A stretch of DNA of 64,000 nt, taken from contig JADJYH010000087.1 of assembly GCA_016719855.1 (NCBI GenBank), positions 1 to 64,000 of the forward strand, in the 5' to 3' direction. The translations under genes and the position numbers were made by a program. Below are positions 18,754 through 28,584 of the stretch, piece after piece. Position 1 is the stretch's first letter. The number at the start of each line of letters is the position of its first letter. The notes under the pieces were generated by a model, which saw nothing but the letters and a program-made list of their open reading frames with translations, had not been told where the DNA came from and did not search any database. This DNA comes from Saprospiraceae bacterium (GTDB lineage Bacteria; Bacteroidota; Bacteroidia; Chitinophagales; Saprospiraceae).

Positions 18754-21700
18754 TTAAGCATTAAAAAAGAAGCCAACGCGAACAGTGTAGGTGTCGTCCT
18801 CACCACCATTCGTGAGTGTGTAGAATGCGGTGACGACTGCCAGTTTGTAGGGCGTGAGCCACACGCCCGGCGAAAAGCTGCTGTGAAGTTGCTCCGATTC
18901 TTCACCGCTGTACCAAACCCTGCCGTAGTCAAAACCAGCAACCAGGCCAAGGTCAAATGGAACTACTTTGTTTGGCACATAAAACAGTTTGACGCGCAGG
19001 TCGGTATTGTGGTAAAAAAGAGACCTGCCTGCGAATCGGTTGTTCCGAAAGCCTCTAAGGTAATTGTTGTTGCCGAGGTTGTTGCTGTGATAAAACAGAA
19101 AATCATCATTGGACAAGGCTGCCCCGCCCACTCGCGTGGCCAGCGTAAATTCCACTGGCGAACCCATCGTCACGTAGGTAGTGAAACTGGCCTCCATTTG
19201 CGTGTAGCCCTGATGGCCGCTTAAGTTATGGTAATATTTAGCCCCAAGATGGAATTTCAGGCCGTTGCGAGGCGCTGGTCCGGCGTCCACATACTGGTAA
19301 TTGTGCTGCAAAATGAACCCGAGAAAATGCTTTTTTGATAGGTCAGCCTGCGAAAAAATCTCCGTATCTGTGATACGGCCTGCCCTGTTTTCCACCTCCA
19401 CCCGCTCAAAAAAGGGCCCAAACCGGGTGAAGTTGCGACCGTTGTACCAAGTCTTTTTTAGCAGGGGGCTGGCCGTCAATTTTTCCAGCCGCACCCAATT
19501 GAAGTCATCCTTTAGCGCCGTGTCCTTTGTGCCATTGCCAAGGCCGAAAAAATTGAAAATGATTGGCCGGTCGAAGCGTATATCGGGATTGAAGTCCAAA
19601 TTGCCAACGGTGCGGATAAAATCGCCATTGTAGTGTAGATTTAGCGCGTTGGTATTTACTGAGAAACGGGCAAAAATACGGTGCTGGATGCCATAAGGCT
19701 GCTTCCGAAAGCGATACCTCGTTAATTGAATGCCACCGCCCAACAGAAGCCCGTCGTCCACCGTGTGGGCAAAATTTACGAGCGGGAAATAACGATGGTA
19801 TTTAAACTCATGGCGGTCGAAAGCATTGGTTTTCAAGCGGTTATCACGCTTGTCGCGCACGCTGCCATTAATTTTCATACCCTGTGTCAGATCGTAAACG
19901 GTGGTTTTTTGAAAATCCCCCAGTCTGCGAACTATCTTCCGTGCGATCATCACCCTTGCCGCCAATAATGCGGACCTGAATGCTGCGTCCTGTCTCTCCC
20001 GACAAGCGGAAAACGTCATCGCCACCGAGGCCAAACAGACGCACCTCGCGTGTTTCATCCTTTTTGAAAAGGCGGTGATAATAACGGTCGCCCTTTTCTC
20101 CATTTTTTTTGATGGAAAAAATACTCAGATCCACATCACCGCTCTTATGTCGCTCGACTTCAAAAAGCTCCTGCTTCGCCGTTCCCACCACGTCCACGTA
20201 GCGCGCATAAAAACAGTACAGTTTCTCAGCATGGGTGGGTATGTTGTCGCGGCGCTCCTTGAGCCTTTTTATGATGTGAGGGGCATTGAGTTCGTAAATT
20301 TGGGTGGGCCAAATCCTAAAGGCGTTTTCAATGACGGAATCGGTCAAATTGTCTTTCATTTCATTGGCTGCTTCAAGCCAATCATTTCTGTCTAACTCCG
20401 TCAAAAAACTGCGGTCGAAAGCAGACCCGGGATATGCCTCGCCCGGCACGTCGTTTATGTTGCCCCGCAACCCCCTTTGTTGGAGGGCCAACCAGCGGCG
20501 GCTGATAACAAATGGTACTATTCCGCTCAAATCAAAAAAAGCTTGGTCACGGTCACGCGGCACGGGACGGTAAACCGTGAGCGAGTCGCCTTGTGGAAAG
20601 GAGGCCCAACGCCATTGGTCGTCGTGGCGGTCATAATCATGGATAAACTGGTCAAATAATCGTGACTTAAGTGCCCATTTTTGATCCACTCGGTGCTTAT
20701 GGTTTTTTTGAATGTTCTCCAAAACATCTGTATAACCTATGATGTCGGCACTGTTGCCAAAGCTCGACAGGTCGCTCCAATCTTCATCGGGTCGCTCTTC
20801 AAATAGGTAGAGGTCCTCAGCGAAAACATCGTTGTAAGCGCCAAGCCGTTCTTGACGGGGAAGGTAGAACAGGTGAGGGTTGGTGTGGTAAATTCCAGCA
20901 GCGTTTGCCAGCGCAGGCACAACGAATGCGCCATAAGGGTGGGAGCCACTTTTGAGGTCTTGAATCAAATTTTTGACCACTGTTTTCCGTATTTCCAACG
21001 GGAGTCCTTTGCTTACATCTTTGTCCACCGAGCGCAGCACGTATTGCCGCCCTTTTTCGTCCTCCAATCTCATGCTTTTTGACGACATGCCTCCTCCCTG
21101 TCCCGCAGGTGTCAAATTTCTGAATTCCGTGTTGAGGTTGAAAACAGGTGCTGTTACAGGCGTCTCCCATGCCTGTCGGTAGCGGTCTCCAAAAGTCAAT
21201 TTTTTAACCACCCCTGCCTTGTAGGTACTTGAAGCTGCAATTGTTACGCTATCGGGCAAAATGGAAATGGGCGTGCCCCTGTTAGGTGCTGTGGGCAAAA
21301 TATCCCCGCCGAAAAGCTTTTTCCTAAAAACTACCGATAACTGTTGATTGGATTTTTCTAAAGCGAGAAATTCTATCCAAACCTCTCGGTTTTTATAAAA
21401 ATACAGTTTACCAAATCCTTGTTTGGCCAGCACGAAGCGGGCATCCTTGCCGCCCCTCGCAAACCCAGCCTTCGCTGCCGAGCCACTTACAACATAATGG
21501 GTTACACCTTTGGTATCGCTGAACAATTGTAGGCTTTGGTCGTGCGCCCCGACACATATAACGCTTTCGTTGCGTGGTGAATTGGTTAAGATGTTGGACA
21601 ATTCATTGTTCAGGTTCACCAATTCGGGGCTGGTCAAGTCTTGTCGGTTGCCTCCTATTTTCCTGAACAAAACTACCAATGAACCAATGCCGGGGAGCGG

Positions 21701-22465
21701 CACCCATGCTTTTTCCTTCCATAAAGTTAGCGGGAACAAGTGGTGCTTCCATTAAAAACTGCCCCCGTGTGGTCCGTTGCTTAGCAATGGATGGTGCATG
21801 AAAAGCACGATGCGGTCTTTCTCCTGTTTTTTCAGTTCTTCTTCCAGTTTCCCAATGAAAGCGAACCGGGCGTCAGCGCTGCATTCTTCCTGAACTTCAT
21901 CGTTCCTCAGCCACCACTCGCTGTCAGCAAAGAGGAGGCGAACGTCCTCATTTATTTTCAGTTTTTCAGGCTCGCCACAGCAATTACCGGGGAGGAATAC
22001 CTTGTCTTTTCCCAGCGTCTGCTCCACGTACTCCCGTTGCCACTTGATGGCTTCGCAGCCGTTTTTCCCTGCGCTGCTCCAGTCAGCGTCGCCGGGCAGA
22101 AACACAACTTGGCCGCTGTAATTGCGAACTGTAGCTAATTGTTTGTTCAATGCCACCGCAGCTTGTTCCTTATGTTTATTTGGGTTGCTTTTAAAAATGG
22201 GTATGTTGTCGCCGAGAAAAACGACGGTGCTTTGGTTACCTGCCCGATTGAGTGCTTGCGTCAGCAAAGTCAATACTAAACTGGTATCAACCTGCTTGCC
22301 AGCACCAGCTCCCCCAACCATAAATACGGTGTGTCGAAGTAGGGCGCTATCGGGCAGTTCACGTACTTGCCACTCTTTTTCGTCGGCATTGTAAAAGGCG
22401 TTTTTGGAAGTATTGCAACCGAAAAACGCGGCCAGCAAGAAAAGGGTCAACAAGTGTTTCATCAT
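18754..22465 (-). CDS. Metallophosphoesterase fused to BamA-like barrel, copy A (in-frame stop and frameshift)
   Basis: About 1236 residues in three pieces. Piece 1 (21752-22465) is a lipoprotein-type start and phosphoesterase N-half (FMVGGAGAGK, STVVFLGDNIPIF, VVFLPGDADW, FMHHPLLSNGPHGG). An in-frame TAA at 21752 separates piece 2 (to 19868), which reads on as KHHLFPLTLWKEKAWVPLPG and includes VVSGSAAKAGF and the linker domain. Piece 3 (18754-20103) is the Omp85/BamA-type barrel ending YTVRVGFFFNA. One extra A in an A6 run near 19910 splits pieces 2 and 3; removing it gives GFSKTTVYDLTQGMKINGS. The usual GHEH metal site is here GAHDQSLQL, so metal binding is doubtful. Copy B at 29970-33720 is a paralogue. 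The TAA is a real nonsense codon unless miscalled. Confidence 0.75.
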
Positions 22466-22561
22466 TTTTCACCTTGCGCTTTTGAAAAAAGTGGGTACGA
22501 AGTATGGTAATTAAAAAGAAAGGGTTACATCTTCTTGGTCTGACTAAGTCCTTGATAGGCG

Positions 22562-22918
22562 TTAAGACATCAGCATGGCCTGTTGGTGAATTGAACCGGC
22601 AATTTGGGGTTTTTCAGCCACTTTTACCCGTTTCATAAAGTCGTTGATCTGAGCGCTGCCATACATGCCATAATCAGAGACTACAATGCCTTGTTGTCCA
22701 TCATTGCATTTTACGGCATAAATTATGGAATTGACATTTGAGTCTGAGTCTCCCTTGAACCAATGAAACTCCACTATCTCCATATTCTTAGCCACATAAT
22801 TCTTATGGGTTTGGGCACACCTCATCTTGCCTTTATCCAATACAAAATCGGCATCAAAGCCCTTTTTTTGAAGCGCTTTGATGGCCATTGAAACTGTTTG
22901 ATAGGTCTTGATTCGCAT
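22562..22918 (-). CDS. Small protein of the family often named phosphoribosylpyrophosphate synthetase in Bacteroidota
   Basis: 118 residues beginning MRIKTYQTVSMAIKALQKKGFDADFVL, then EIVEFHWFKGDSDSNVNSIIYAVKC and GIVVSDYGMYG. This pattern matches a short Bacteroidota family that databases label as PRPP synthetase, although it lacks the length and motifs of the true enzyme, so the enzymatic name should not be trusted. No signal peptide. It is the first gene after the ECF-type motif at 22987-23012 and precedes metallophosphoesterase copy A by 96 nt. Confidence 0.7.
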   Translation of the reverse strand: MRIKTYQTVSMAIKALQKKGFDADFVLDKGKMRCAQTHKNYVAKNMEIVEFHWFKGDSDSNVNSIIYAVKCNDGQQGIVVSDYGMYGSAQINDFMKRVKVAEKPQIAGSIHQQAMLMS

Positions 22919-22986
22919 GGAATTTCATTTTTCCAGAAGGTAATTTATGATGATGCTTTTTCAAATTAGCACTAAAACATAACACT

Positions 22987-23012
22987 AAAACAACAGTGCA
23001 TTTGCGATGTTC
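22987..23012 (-). promoter_or_regulatory. ECF-type promoter motif (site E)
   Basis: On the minus strand TGAACATCGC, with GAAC followed after exactly 16 nt by TGTTTT. The -10 half differs from CGTTTT at one base. It lies about 70 nt before the PRPP-like gene. Confidence 0.65.
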
Positions 23013-23047
23013 AATAGTTATTTTTCATTGTTGAGGATTGACAATCA

Positions 23048-24076
23048 CTACTTGTCCTTCGAGGAATTAGCTTGGATGTAATCTTTCGGAGGCGCCAAAA
23101 AGAACGCGACAGAGACGAAGACACTACTGCTCGGAAAGGCATCAATTCGCCCAGCATTGCGGGTACCCGGCAGCACGAATTTACTGTTGAAGTTGTAGGA
23201 ATACCCGCCACGCAGCGCAAACCATGTCCAACTGCTCATCTTGTTGGTTTCCCACTCGACAAAAAATTGCGCCGAGGCACTTTTGAAGATATATTCCTGT
23301 GGAGCGGTTTCACCTGGCAGTAGTAGGTCGAGGGAGTAAGCGCTGCTCCAGTATTCGGCAGCTATGCTGAACAAGTTTCTTTCGTTGATGTTGTGGCGCA
23401 GCCTATAACGGATGGGCAGTAATGTCTCTATTCCCCATCTTTCATTGAAATTATGGTTGAATATCGCGAACGGGAAGGCTGTACGGCGCCCGAAATTGTC
23501 GTTAAATGTCACGCCCAGACCCAGTTCCGTATCATCGTTCTTTTTTATCCCCAGCACAGCGGAAGCCCGGTACACCATATACCGCCGCTGGAATTTGGCA
23601 ATGCTGTTGTATTTCCCATTGGAGGATACTTCAAATCGTAGCGCCAAGTAGCTTCTGGCCGAAATAGACTTGAATAGGTAACCAGTAAGGCGTGTACGGC
23701 GCAACATTTCGCCGTCAAGGGGCTGGAAGGCATACAGACTGGCCGAATCAATAGCATCGAAGTAGTAGCGCTCGAAGGAGTGGTATATGTCACCGAGCAC
23801 TTTCCATTCGTTCTTCAGCAACAAGGGAAACTTAAGCTTAGCCTCGAAGCGTTCTTTGGCCTCTACATCATTCTTGCCATTTTCATTGCCTTCCATTGCC
23901 CCTCCGGACAGCTTAAACCTTGGCTGCCGCTCGTATTCAATGCTTAAACCTCGACCTGGTGAACCGTTGTTGATGCCGGGTTGTGCGAACAATTGGCCCA
24001 CAATAGGAGTGGGAAGATCCTGTGCTGCAAGCAAGCACGGAAAAAAGAAAGGTATCAGGTATTGCCAAGATTTCAT
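23048..24076 (-). CDS. Predicted outer-membrane beta-barrel protein (DUF6268-like)
   Basis: 342 residues with a signal peptide (MKSWQYLIPFFFPCLLAAQ) and alternating amphipathic strands (RFKLSGGAMEGNENG, LKFPLLLKNEWKVLGDIYHSF, RSYLALRFEVSSNG, TELGLGVTFNDNFGRRTAFPFAIFNHNFNERWGIETLLPIRYRL), ending ASVFVSVAFFLAPPKDYIQ. The pattern resembles small Bacteroidota barrels of the DUF6268 type; the family name is tentative. The Met at 24076 fits the signal; the longer reading frame overlaps the gene before it. It is 10 nt after the PepSY-like gene, hence one transcription unit. Confidence 0.75.
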   Translation of the reverse strand: MKSWQYLIPFFFPCLLAAQDLPTPIVGQLFAQPGINNGSPGRGLSIEYERQPRFKLSGGAMEGNENGKNDVEAKERFEAKLKFPLLLKNEWKVLGDIYHSFERYYFDAIDSASLYAFQPLDGEMLRRTRLTGYLFKSISARSYLALRFEVSSNGKYNSIAKFQRRYMVYRASAVLGIKKNDDTELGLGVTFNDNFGRRTAFPFAIFNHNFNERWGIETLLPIRYRLRHNINERNLFSIAAEYWSSAYSLDLLLPGETAPQEYIFKSASAQFFVEWETNKMSSWTWFALRGGYSYNFNSKFVLPGTRNAGRIDAFPSSSVFVSVAFFLAPPKDYIQANSSKDK

Positions 24077-24086
24077 GGTCAAGTGT

Positions 24087-24512
24087 TTAGTGCTTATCAG
24101 TACCAAGCACTTTGCCAGCAGCGGTGATGCGTATGTCTTGCTTGCCATTGCCGGTTTTGTACTCGATGTCATAAAACTCGCCTTGTTGGTGGTGCTCCAC
24201 TAACTCAATTTCAATGACGTCCTTCTTTGTGTCTTCGCTTAGGAAAGCTGCTTTGGTAGCTTCCGGCAAATCTTTCCAGTCCACGCTTCTTTCGGTTTCT
24301 ACCCATGCACCATCTGAATTAAAGTCGGCCCTGTAGTGGATGCCATTCAGACTGAAGTCGGCTTCATGTCTTTCGTTCCTGTCTATATTCCAGGACACCT
24401 CCTTTGCAGCTGGGTATTTTTTTTGGAAGCTGTGGAGGACTTTTGCAGGTGGTTGTGCAAACTGGCAACTTGGAAATACCAAGTAGGCAATAAACAAGAT
24501 TAAAATACGCAT
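24087..24512 (-). CDS. PepSY-like periplasmic protein
   Basis: 141 residues with a signal peptide/lipobox (MRILILFIAYLVFPSCQFAQ). PepSY-like repeats follow: VLHSFQKKYPAAKEVSWNIDRNERHEADFSLNG with YRADFNSDGAWVETE, then DLPEATKAAFLSEDTKKDVIEIELVEHHQQGEFYDIEYKTG and a closing IRITAAGKVLGTDKH. Such proteins are periplasmic and of unclear function, possibly folding or protease modulators. The Met at 24512 is chosen because it begins the signal sequence. A leader of about 200 nt separates it from the ECF-type motif at 24723-24748. Confidence 0.8.
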   Translation of the reverse strand: MRILILFIAYLVFPSCQFAQPPAKVLHSFQKKYPAAKEVSWNIDRNERHEADFSLNGIHYRADFNSDGAWVETERSVDWKDLPEATKAAFLSEDTKKDVIEIELVEHHQQGEFYDIEYKTGNGKQDIRITAAGKVLGTDKH

Positions 24513-24529
24513 TTTGGAAGGATTAATTG

Positions 24530-24700
24530 ACAATGGTTCGTGAGGTTTTTGGTTTCAAGTTTCAGGGAAAAGTCTGCTAAATCCATTTTTTAAGCGGTTA
24601 ATTTGCTAGCAAAGTCATTTTAAAAATGCACACCATTTTCAATTGACGAGAGTCCCTCGTGAAACCTGAAACCTTCATGAACCATTGATTCAAAATGGAT
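24530..24700 (-). other. Long structured leader of the PepSY-like gene
   Basis: Between the promoter motif and the gene. Imperfect inverted segments around 24530-24560 and 24660-24695 both contain CAATGGTTC.TGA.GGTTT or its complement. A small hairpin ACGAG..CTCGT lies within. No convincing gene. The pairing suggests a folded 5' leader or a degenerate intergenic palindrome. Confidence 0.4.
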
Positions 24701-24722
24701 TAATTAAAGTAGATTTAAAAGC

Positions 24723-24748
24723 AAAACGAATGTCCTAGTTCGATGTTC
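24723..24748 (-). promoter_or_regulatory. ECF-type promoter motif (site D)
   Basis: Minus strand TGAACATCGA, GAAC-N16-CGTTTT exact. It precedes the PepSY-like and barrel genes by about 210 nt. Confidence 0.7.
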
Positions 24749-24769
24749 ACCTAAATCCAGTTGGCTTCC

Positions 24770-27127
24770 TCACTTCACTTTGACTCGCAACGCCTTCAAC
24801 CCTTGGGTTTCTTGAAGCTTTTCGATTTCAAGTTCTTCAATTTCTTCCTCAATATATCCTTCCGATATCAAGAATGAACAAAAGTCGAGATAAAGTTGGC
24901 GCATGGGGTCGGTGGCATAAACGATAGCAATTTTGCCCGGCTGCGTCAACCGCTCTTCTGTACCCTGTATGCAGGCCTTGTCAATGCGTTTTTTGATGAT
25001 CTCGTAGCGGAGGTTGTAGGCTCCATCCACATCGAAGGACTTCTCGTCCATGCGGAAGCTCACAGAAATGGGTTGGCCATACACAAACACCAATTCCGCA
25101 GTTTCAAGCGGCATAGGTAGTATCTGCTTCAGATCACGCATGCGACGGGTCACCTCGCACATAGTCTGCAACTGCCACAGCCGTAGGTTGTTGAGTTGGA
25201 ATTCCGAAAACTTGCCGTTCCTCAGCAACGACTGACCCGCGTAAAGCTCGAACTGGACGCCATCGGTCTGGTATTTTTCAAAAAAATGTGGTATCATCAG
25301 TTGCGCCCGATCGTCAGCTTCTTCCATGAACTCTGAAAGCGTCACGTTGATGAGGTTGACGCTCTCCTCGTAAGCCTTCCGCTTGTCGTAAATGATGCCG
25401 AGCTTGGGTTCAAGCTTGCCAAAATAAAGGTGTATGGCGCGATGAGTTAACGTGCCGCGCTCCGCAATCTCGTGGAGCAGCGGGTGTACCTCTTTCAAAA
25501 CGAAATCCATGAAGAACGCCTCGTCGCTCGTCTGCATCTCGTCCTCAAGCCGGGCCACATAGCCTTCCGCCTGTTGAAGGATGTGCTGCAAAAGTGGAAA
25601 ATCAAGCCGGCGCATCATCAGCTTCAACAGATCCACAATCAATATCATTTGTGTTTTAATGTCCTCCCGGATAGTGCGATTTCGGGTGAGCGAAGAGCTG
25701 ATAATGTCGGACTGTGCGTAAAGTGGAAAAATATCCTTGAAAAGTATGGGATCAAGGATCGCCTTGCCCTTTTCATTGAGTTTGGACAGGTAGCGTTCGG
25801 CCACTTCTATGAACCGCCACTCCACACTGGGGTGCATGGCTGTGAACTTCTGACGCATCAGTGCCTCGATGCGGTTGACGAGTTCCTCCTGTTGCCGCTC
25901 CATGCTGCGGCTGAGCTGAGGCAGCACATTGCGGAGTTGGATTTCGGTAAAACTGTTGATGGTAAAGGCATCGGTGCCGCCGAGTTCGACAAGGCCGATG
26001 ACTCGGCCCGAACTGTTTTTCAGCGGAGCCACCAGGTGTGACCAGATGCCGTGTTTCGTCAACAAGTTTTTACTGCCAGTAGTAAATTGCTCTGAGATAA
26101 CGACCTCGCCAAAATGGCAAGCCCTGCCGTACACAGATCGGGGCATGTCTGACAGGGAGGTGCCTTTTTTCCAATTCAAAAGCCCAGTAGGATAATCATT
26201 CATGGTGAAGTTCTCGTCGTCCGCCCTCAGTGATAGTATGCCGACCTGAAGGCCCGGGAAAAGAAAGTAGGAGCGGAGCAGTTTTTCGAGCTGCGCGATG
26301 TTTTCTTCGGTTTTCAGGGCGTCTTTGTGGAGCAAAATCGAATTGATGCGCGATAGCGCCGTCTCGGCGGTCACATCATCGAAAGTCGTAGCGGTAAAGC
26401 CGCTTATTTCAAATTTATGCGGGGGCAGCGCCCTGCGCCAGGCCTCGGTATCATAAATGTTTTCGAACAGGCGCTGGATGCCCTTTTTGCTTAAGGGGGG
26501 CTTGGGTCCAATGGCATTTATTTTCAAAAAATTCTGATTCATTATGGGTCGGAAGTAGCGCTCCACACCATCTTTACCCAGCACGGCCACTGGCTGGAAG
26601 GCTGGCATTCTACAGTTCAACGGTGGTTGATAGCATGCAGAAAGTATGGCCAGGCAAATGTTCAACGTTGAAAAATCGAATGGTAGTTCTATCGGGTGGT
26701 CGTCTATACTGGACGGCGCAACCTCGAAAGCTGGCTCCCAAGTTGGCGTGTGGTAGAATGCTTTGGTTTCAAAAGGCGCGTTTGCTTTGCCCACCGGCCA
26801 TGTGTTAATGGCGGCTGGGAAGACCGGAGAAAGCATCAATTCCAACAGTTCAGTATGCTTTGATAGCCAGGTGTGGTCATCAATCGGTTGATAAAGTTTG
26901 GGTAGACGCTTGGCGCGCGTCAGCACCTCTTTTGCGAACAGTTTGGCAGGTGCGCTTCCTTCCCTCAATTGCTTCTCCCAATGCTGAAGCAAGGGGACAA
27001 AACTCAGTTTCGACTCGTATTCCTCAACCGGATGATGCCCTTTGCTGTCATTGGGTTTTAGTTTGTCAGTCTTGAAAATAGAAGAAGAAACTGGTGGATG
27101 GCCCATGAGAATGATTTCGTTTTTCAT
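24770..27127 (-). CDS. Large GAF-domain protein
   Basis: 785 residues, soluble. The N-terminal half is mostly helical. A GAF-type sensory domain lies around residues 280-410 (LFPGLQVGILSLRADDENFTMNDY, SVYGRACHFGEVVISEQF, VAPLKNSSGRVIGLVELGG). The C-terminal part includes FELYAGQSLLRNGKF and ends with a Glu-rich helix (EEEIEELEIEKLQ). No output enzyme domain or HTH is seen, so the role in sensing is inferred. The predicted promoter C ends only 4 nt before the Met at 27127. Translation may therefore be leaderless or begin at the Met at 27106 (MGHPPVSSS). Confidence 0.75.
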   Translation of the reverse strand: MKNEIILMGHPPVSSSIFKTDKLKPNDSKGHHPVEEYESKLSFVPLLQHWEKQLREGSAPAKLFAKEVLTRAKRLPKLYQPIDDHTWLSKHTELLELMLSPVFPAAINTWPVGKANAPFETKAFYHTPTWEPAFEVAPSSIDDHPIELPFDFSTLNICLAILSACYQPPLNCRMPAFQPVAVLGKDGVERYFRPIMNQNFLKINAIGPKPPLSKKGIQRLFENIYDTEAWRRALPPHKFEISGFTATTFDDVTAETALSRINSILLHKDALKTEENIAQLEKLLRSYFLFPGLQVGILSLRADDENFTMNDYPTGLLNWKKGTSLSDMPRSVYGRACHFGEVVISEQFTTGSKNLLTKHGIWSHLVAPLKNSSGRVIGLVELGGTDAFTINSFTEIQLRNVLPQLSRSMERQQEELVNRIEALMRQKFTAMHPSVEWRFIEVAERYLSKLNEKGKAILDPILFKDIFPLYAQSDIISSSLTRNRTIREDIKTQMILIVDLLKLMMRRLDFPLLQHILQQAEGYVARLEDEMQTSDEAFFMDFVLKEVHPLLHEIAERGTLTHRAIHLYFGKLEPKLGIIYDKRKAYEESVNLINVTLSEFMEEADDRAQLMIPHFFEKYQTDGVQFELYAGQSLLRNGKFSEFQLNNLRLWQLQTMCEVTRRMRDLKQILPMPLETAELVFVYGQPISVSFRMDEKSFDVDGAYNLRYEIIKKRIDKACIQGTEERLTQPGKIAIVYATDPMRQLYLDFCSFLISEGYIEEEIEELEIEKLQETQGLKALRVKVK

Positions 27128-27130
27128 GGT

Positions 27131-27156
27131 AAAACGGGTAGGACAACTCAATGTTC
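27131..27156 (-). promoter_or_regulatory. ECF-type promoter motif (site C)
   Basis: Minus strand TGAACATTGA, GAAC-N16-CGTTTT exact. It lies immediately upstream of the GAF gene and bears on its start codon choice. Confidence 0.7.
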
Positions 27157-27283
27157 ATAACATTGGCGGCTCCGTGTAGGAATATTGACGCCTGATTGTA
27201 CGATGCTCAACTAATATTGCAAGGACGGTAAAAAGAAAAATTCCAGTGACAGCAATTTAATTTTTGCTTCACCTAATAAAGTT

Positions 27284-28429
27284 TTATTTGTTTTCAGCGG
27301 AATCTATAGCATCAATGGGTCCAGCTTTTTTGCTAAAGTAAGGTGTCGTATAACGTCTTTTTAACTCGTTTCGTTTTTCTTCTGTTAAACCAAATTTCGC
27401 TTCTAGATAAGCGCTGTTTCCACCATATTTCTCATCAATAATTTGAAAAACGGCTTCCATATACTCCTGCCTTACTAAAATTGCATACTCTAGTGTCTCG
27501 GGGTCGAGGCCGATTAGCTGTGCTCTTTTTATACTGCGGATGTTGCCATCACGGCGGTAATAATTGGACATAAGATAATCATTGATGATAGTCTTGCGGT
27601 CCACGTCAAGCGCCAGTAGAATCATAGCGGTCACGTAGCCAGTGCGATCCTTGCCCCCGGTGCAGTGGTATAGGAGCGGAATATCCTCCTTTTCACTAAG
27701 CATGAAGTCGAAAACAGGCTTCACGTCCCGAGCTAAAGTATCAGCAAAAGATTTCATCACGTCCACGAACAGGTCCTTGGCCTTGGCGCGACGATAACCT
27801 TCTTTTAGTACCATCTGCTTTAGGCGGCTGTACGCCTTACCTTCCTTATCGCTCAACGAATATTGTATATAGTTCACGCCCTTAGGATACCTATCGGGGT
27901 CTTTCGCAATTTCAAGGTCATTTCGAAGATCAACGACTGTGCGAATACCGAGTTCGGAGAAGTAGCTGAGTTCGCTTTTTTTTAGTTCAGACAAATGTCC
28001 GCTGCGATAGATGGTGCCCCATTTTACGTATCGGCCATCTTGGGTAGGCAAACCGCCTAAATCCCTGAAGTTTGGCTGTTCATCGGTGGGTATCTGCCGC
28101 TCGGATACGATGGTGGTATCGCCTTTACTCGCCTTCACGGCAAAAAAAGGCGACTTTTATCAGGCGCTGCAGGGAAATAGATAGAATTTTCCTTTGTTAC
28201 GGTGAACTTCTCCCAGTTGATTTGTTCTGGAGAGGGGCCTTGGAAGATTTTCCACTCCCCCTAATAGCGGTAGGTGGAGGAAATAACTGCCATCCTCCGT
28301 CCGCACGGCGAAAATTTTTTCGTTGAGCGTGTTTTCTGGATTCGTGGCCGATGGGGTGACGCTGCAACTGTTCATGAGCAACACAATAGCCATGAACCCT
28401 ATTATTGATATCACTATTATCTTTACCAT
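27284..28429 (-). CDS. Secreted tyrosine-protein phosphatase lipoprotein (two compensating frameshifts)
   Basis: Corrected product about 381 residues. The N-terminal part (28160-28429) has a lipoprotein signal ending LLMNSC and a strand-rich domain (EKIFAVRTEDGSYFLHLPLLGG). The catalytic part (27284-28138) has PNFRDLGGLPTQDGRYVKWG, TVVDLRNDLE and the Cys-phosphatase loop HCTGGKDRTG near residue 255. The frame is lost by one extra T (TTT instead of TT near 28180) and regained if a T7 run near 28147 is read as T8. The bridge then reads FPAAPDKSRLFFAVKASKGD. Both are homopolymers, so sequence error is likely. It acts in the periplasm or at the surface on phosphotyrosine-type or phosphoinositide-like substrates. 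Confidence 0.8.
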
Positions 28430-28513
28430 GATATTTGAAGAAAAAATCATTATGACAACTGAAATAGACACGTCTTATTAAGTAAGTTAGATTGTCTGAC
28501 GCCTACTACAATA

Positions 28514-28539
28514 AAAAGGATATGGCTACCTCAATGTTC
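28514..28539 (-). promoter_or_regulatory. ECF-type promoter motif (site B) inside a palindrome
   Basis: Minus strand TGAACATTGA, GAAC-N16-CCTTTT, one mismatch in the -10 half. The -35 half is repeated in inverse (ATGTTCAAT at 28534-28542 against ATTGAACAT near 28557-28565), which could let a regulator bind as a dimer. It lies about 85 nt before the tyrosine phosphatase gene. Confidence 0.6.
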
Positions 28540-28584
28540 AATTAACGTTAATTTTATTGAACATTCTTATAAACATTGCTAGGG

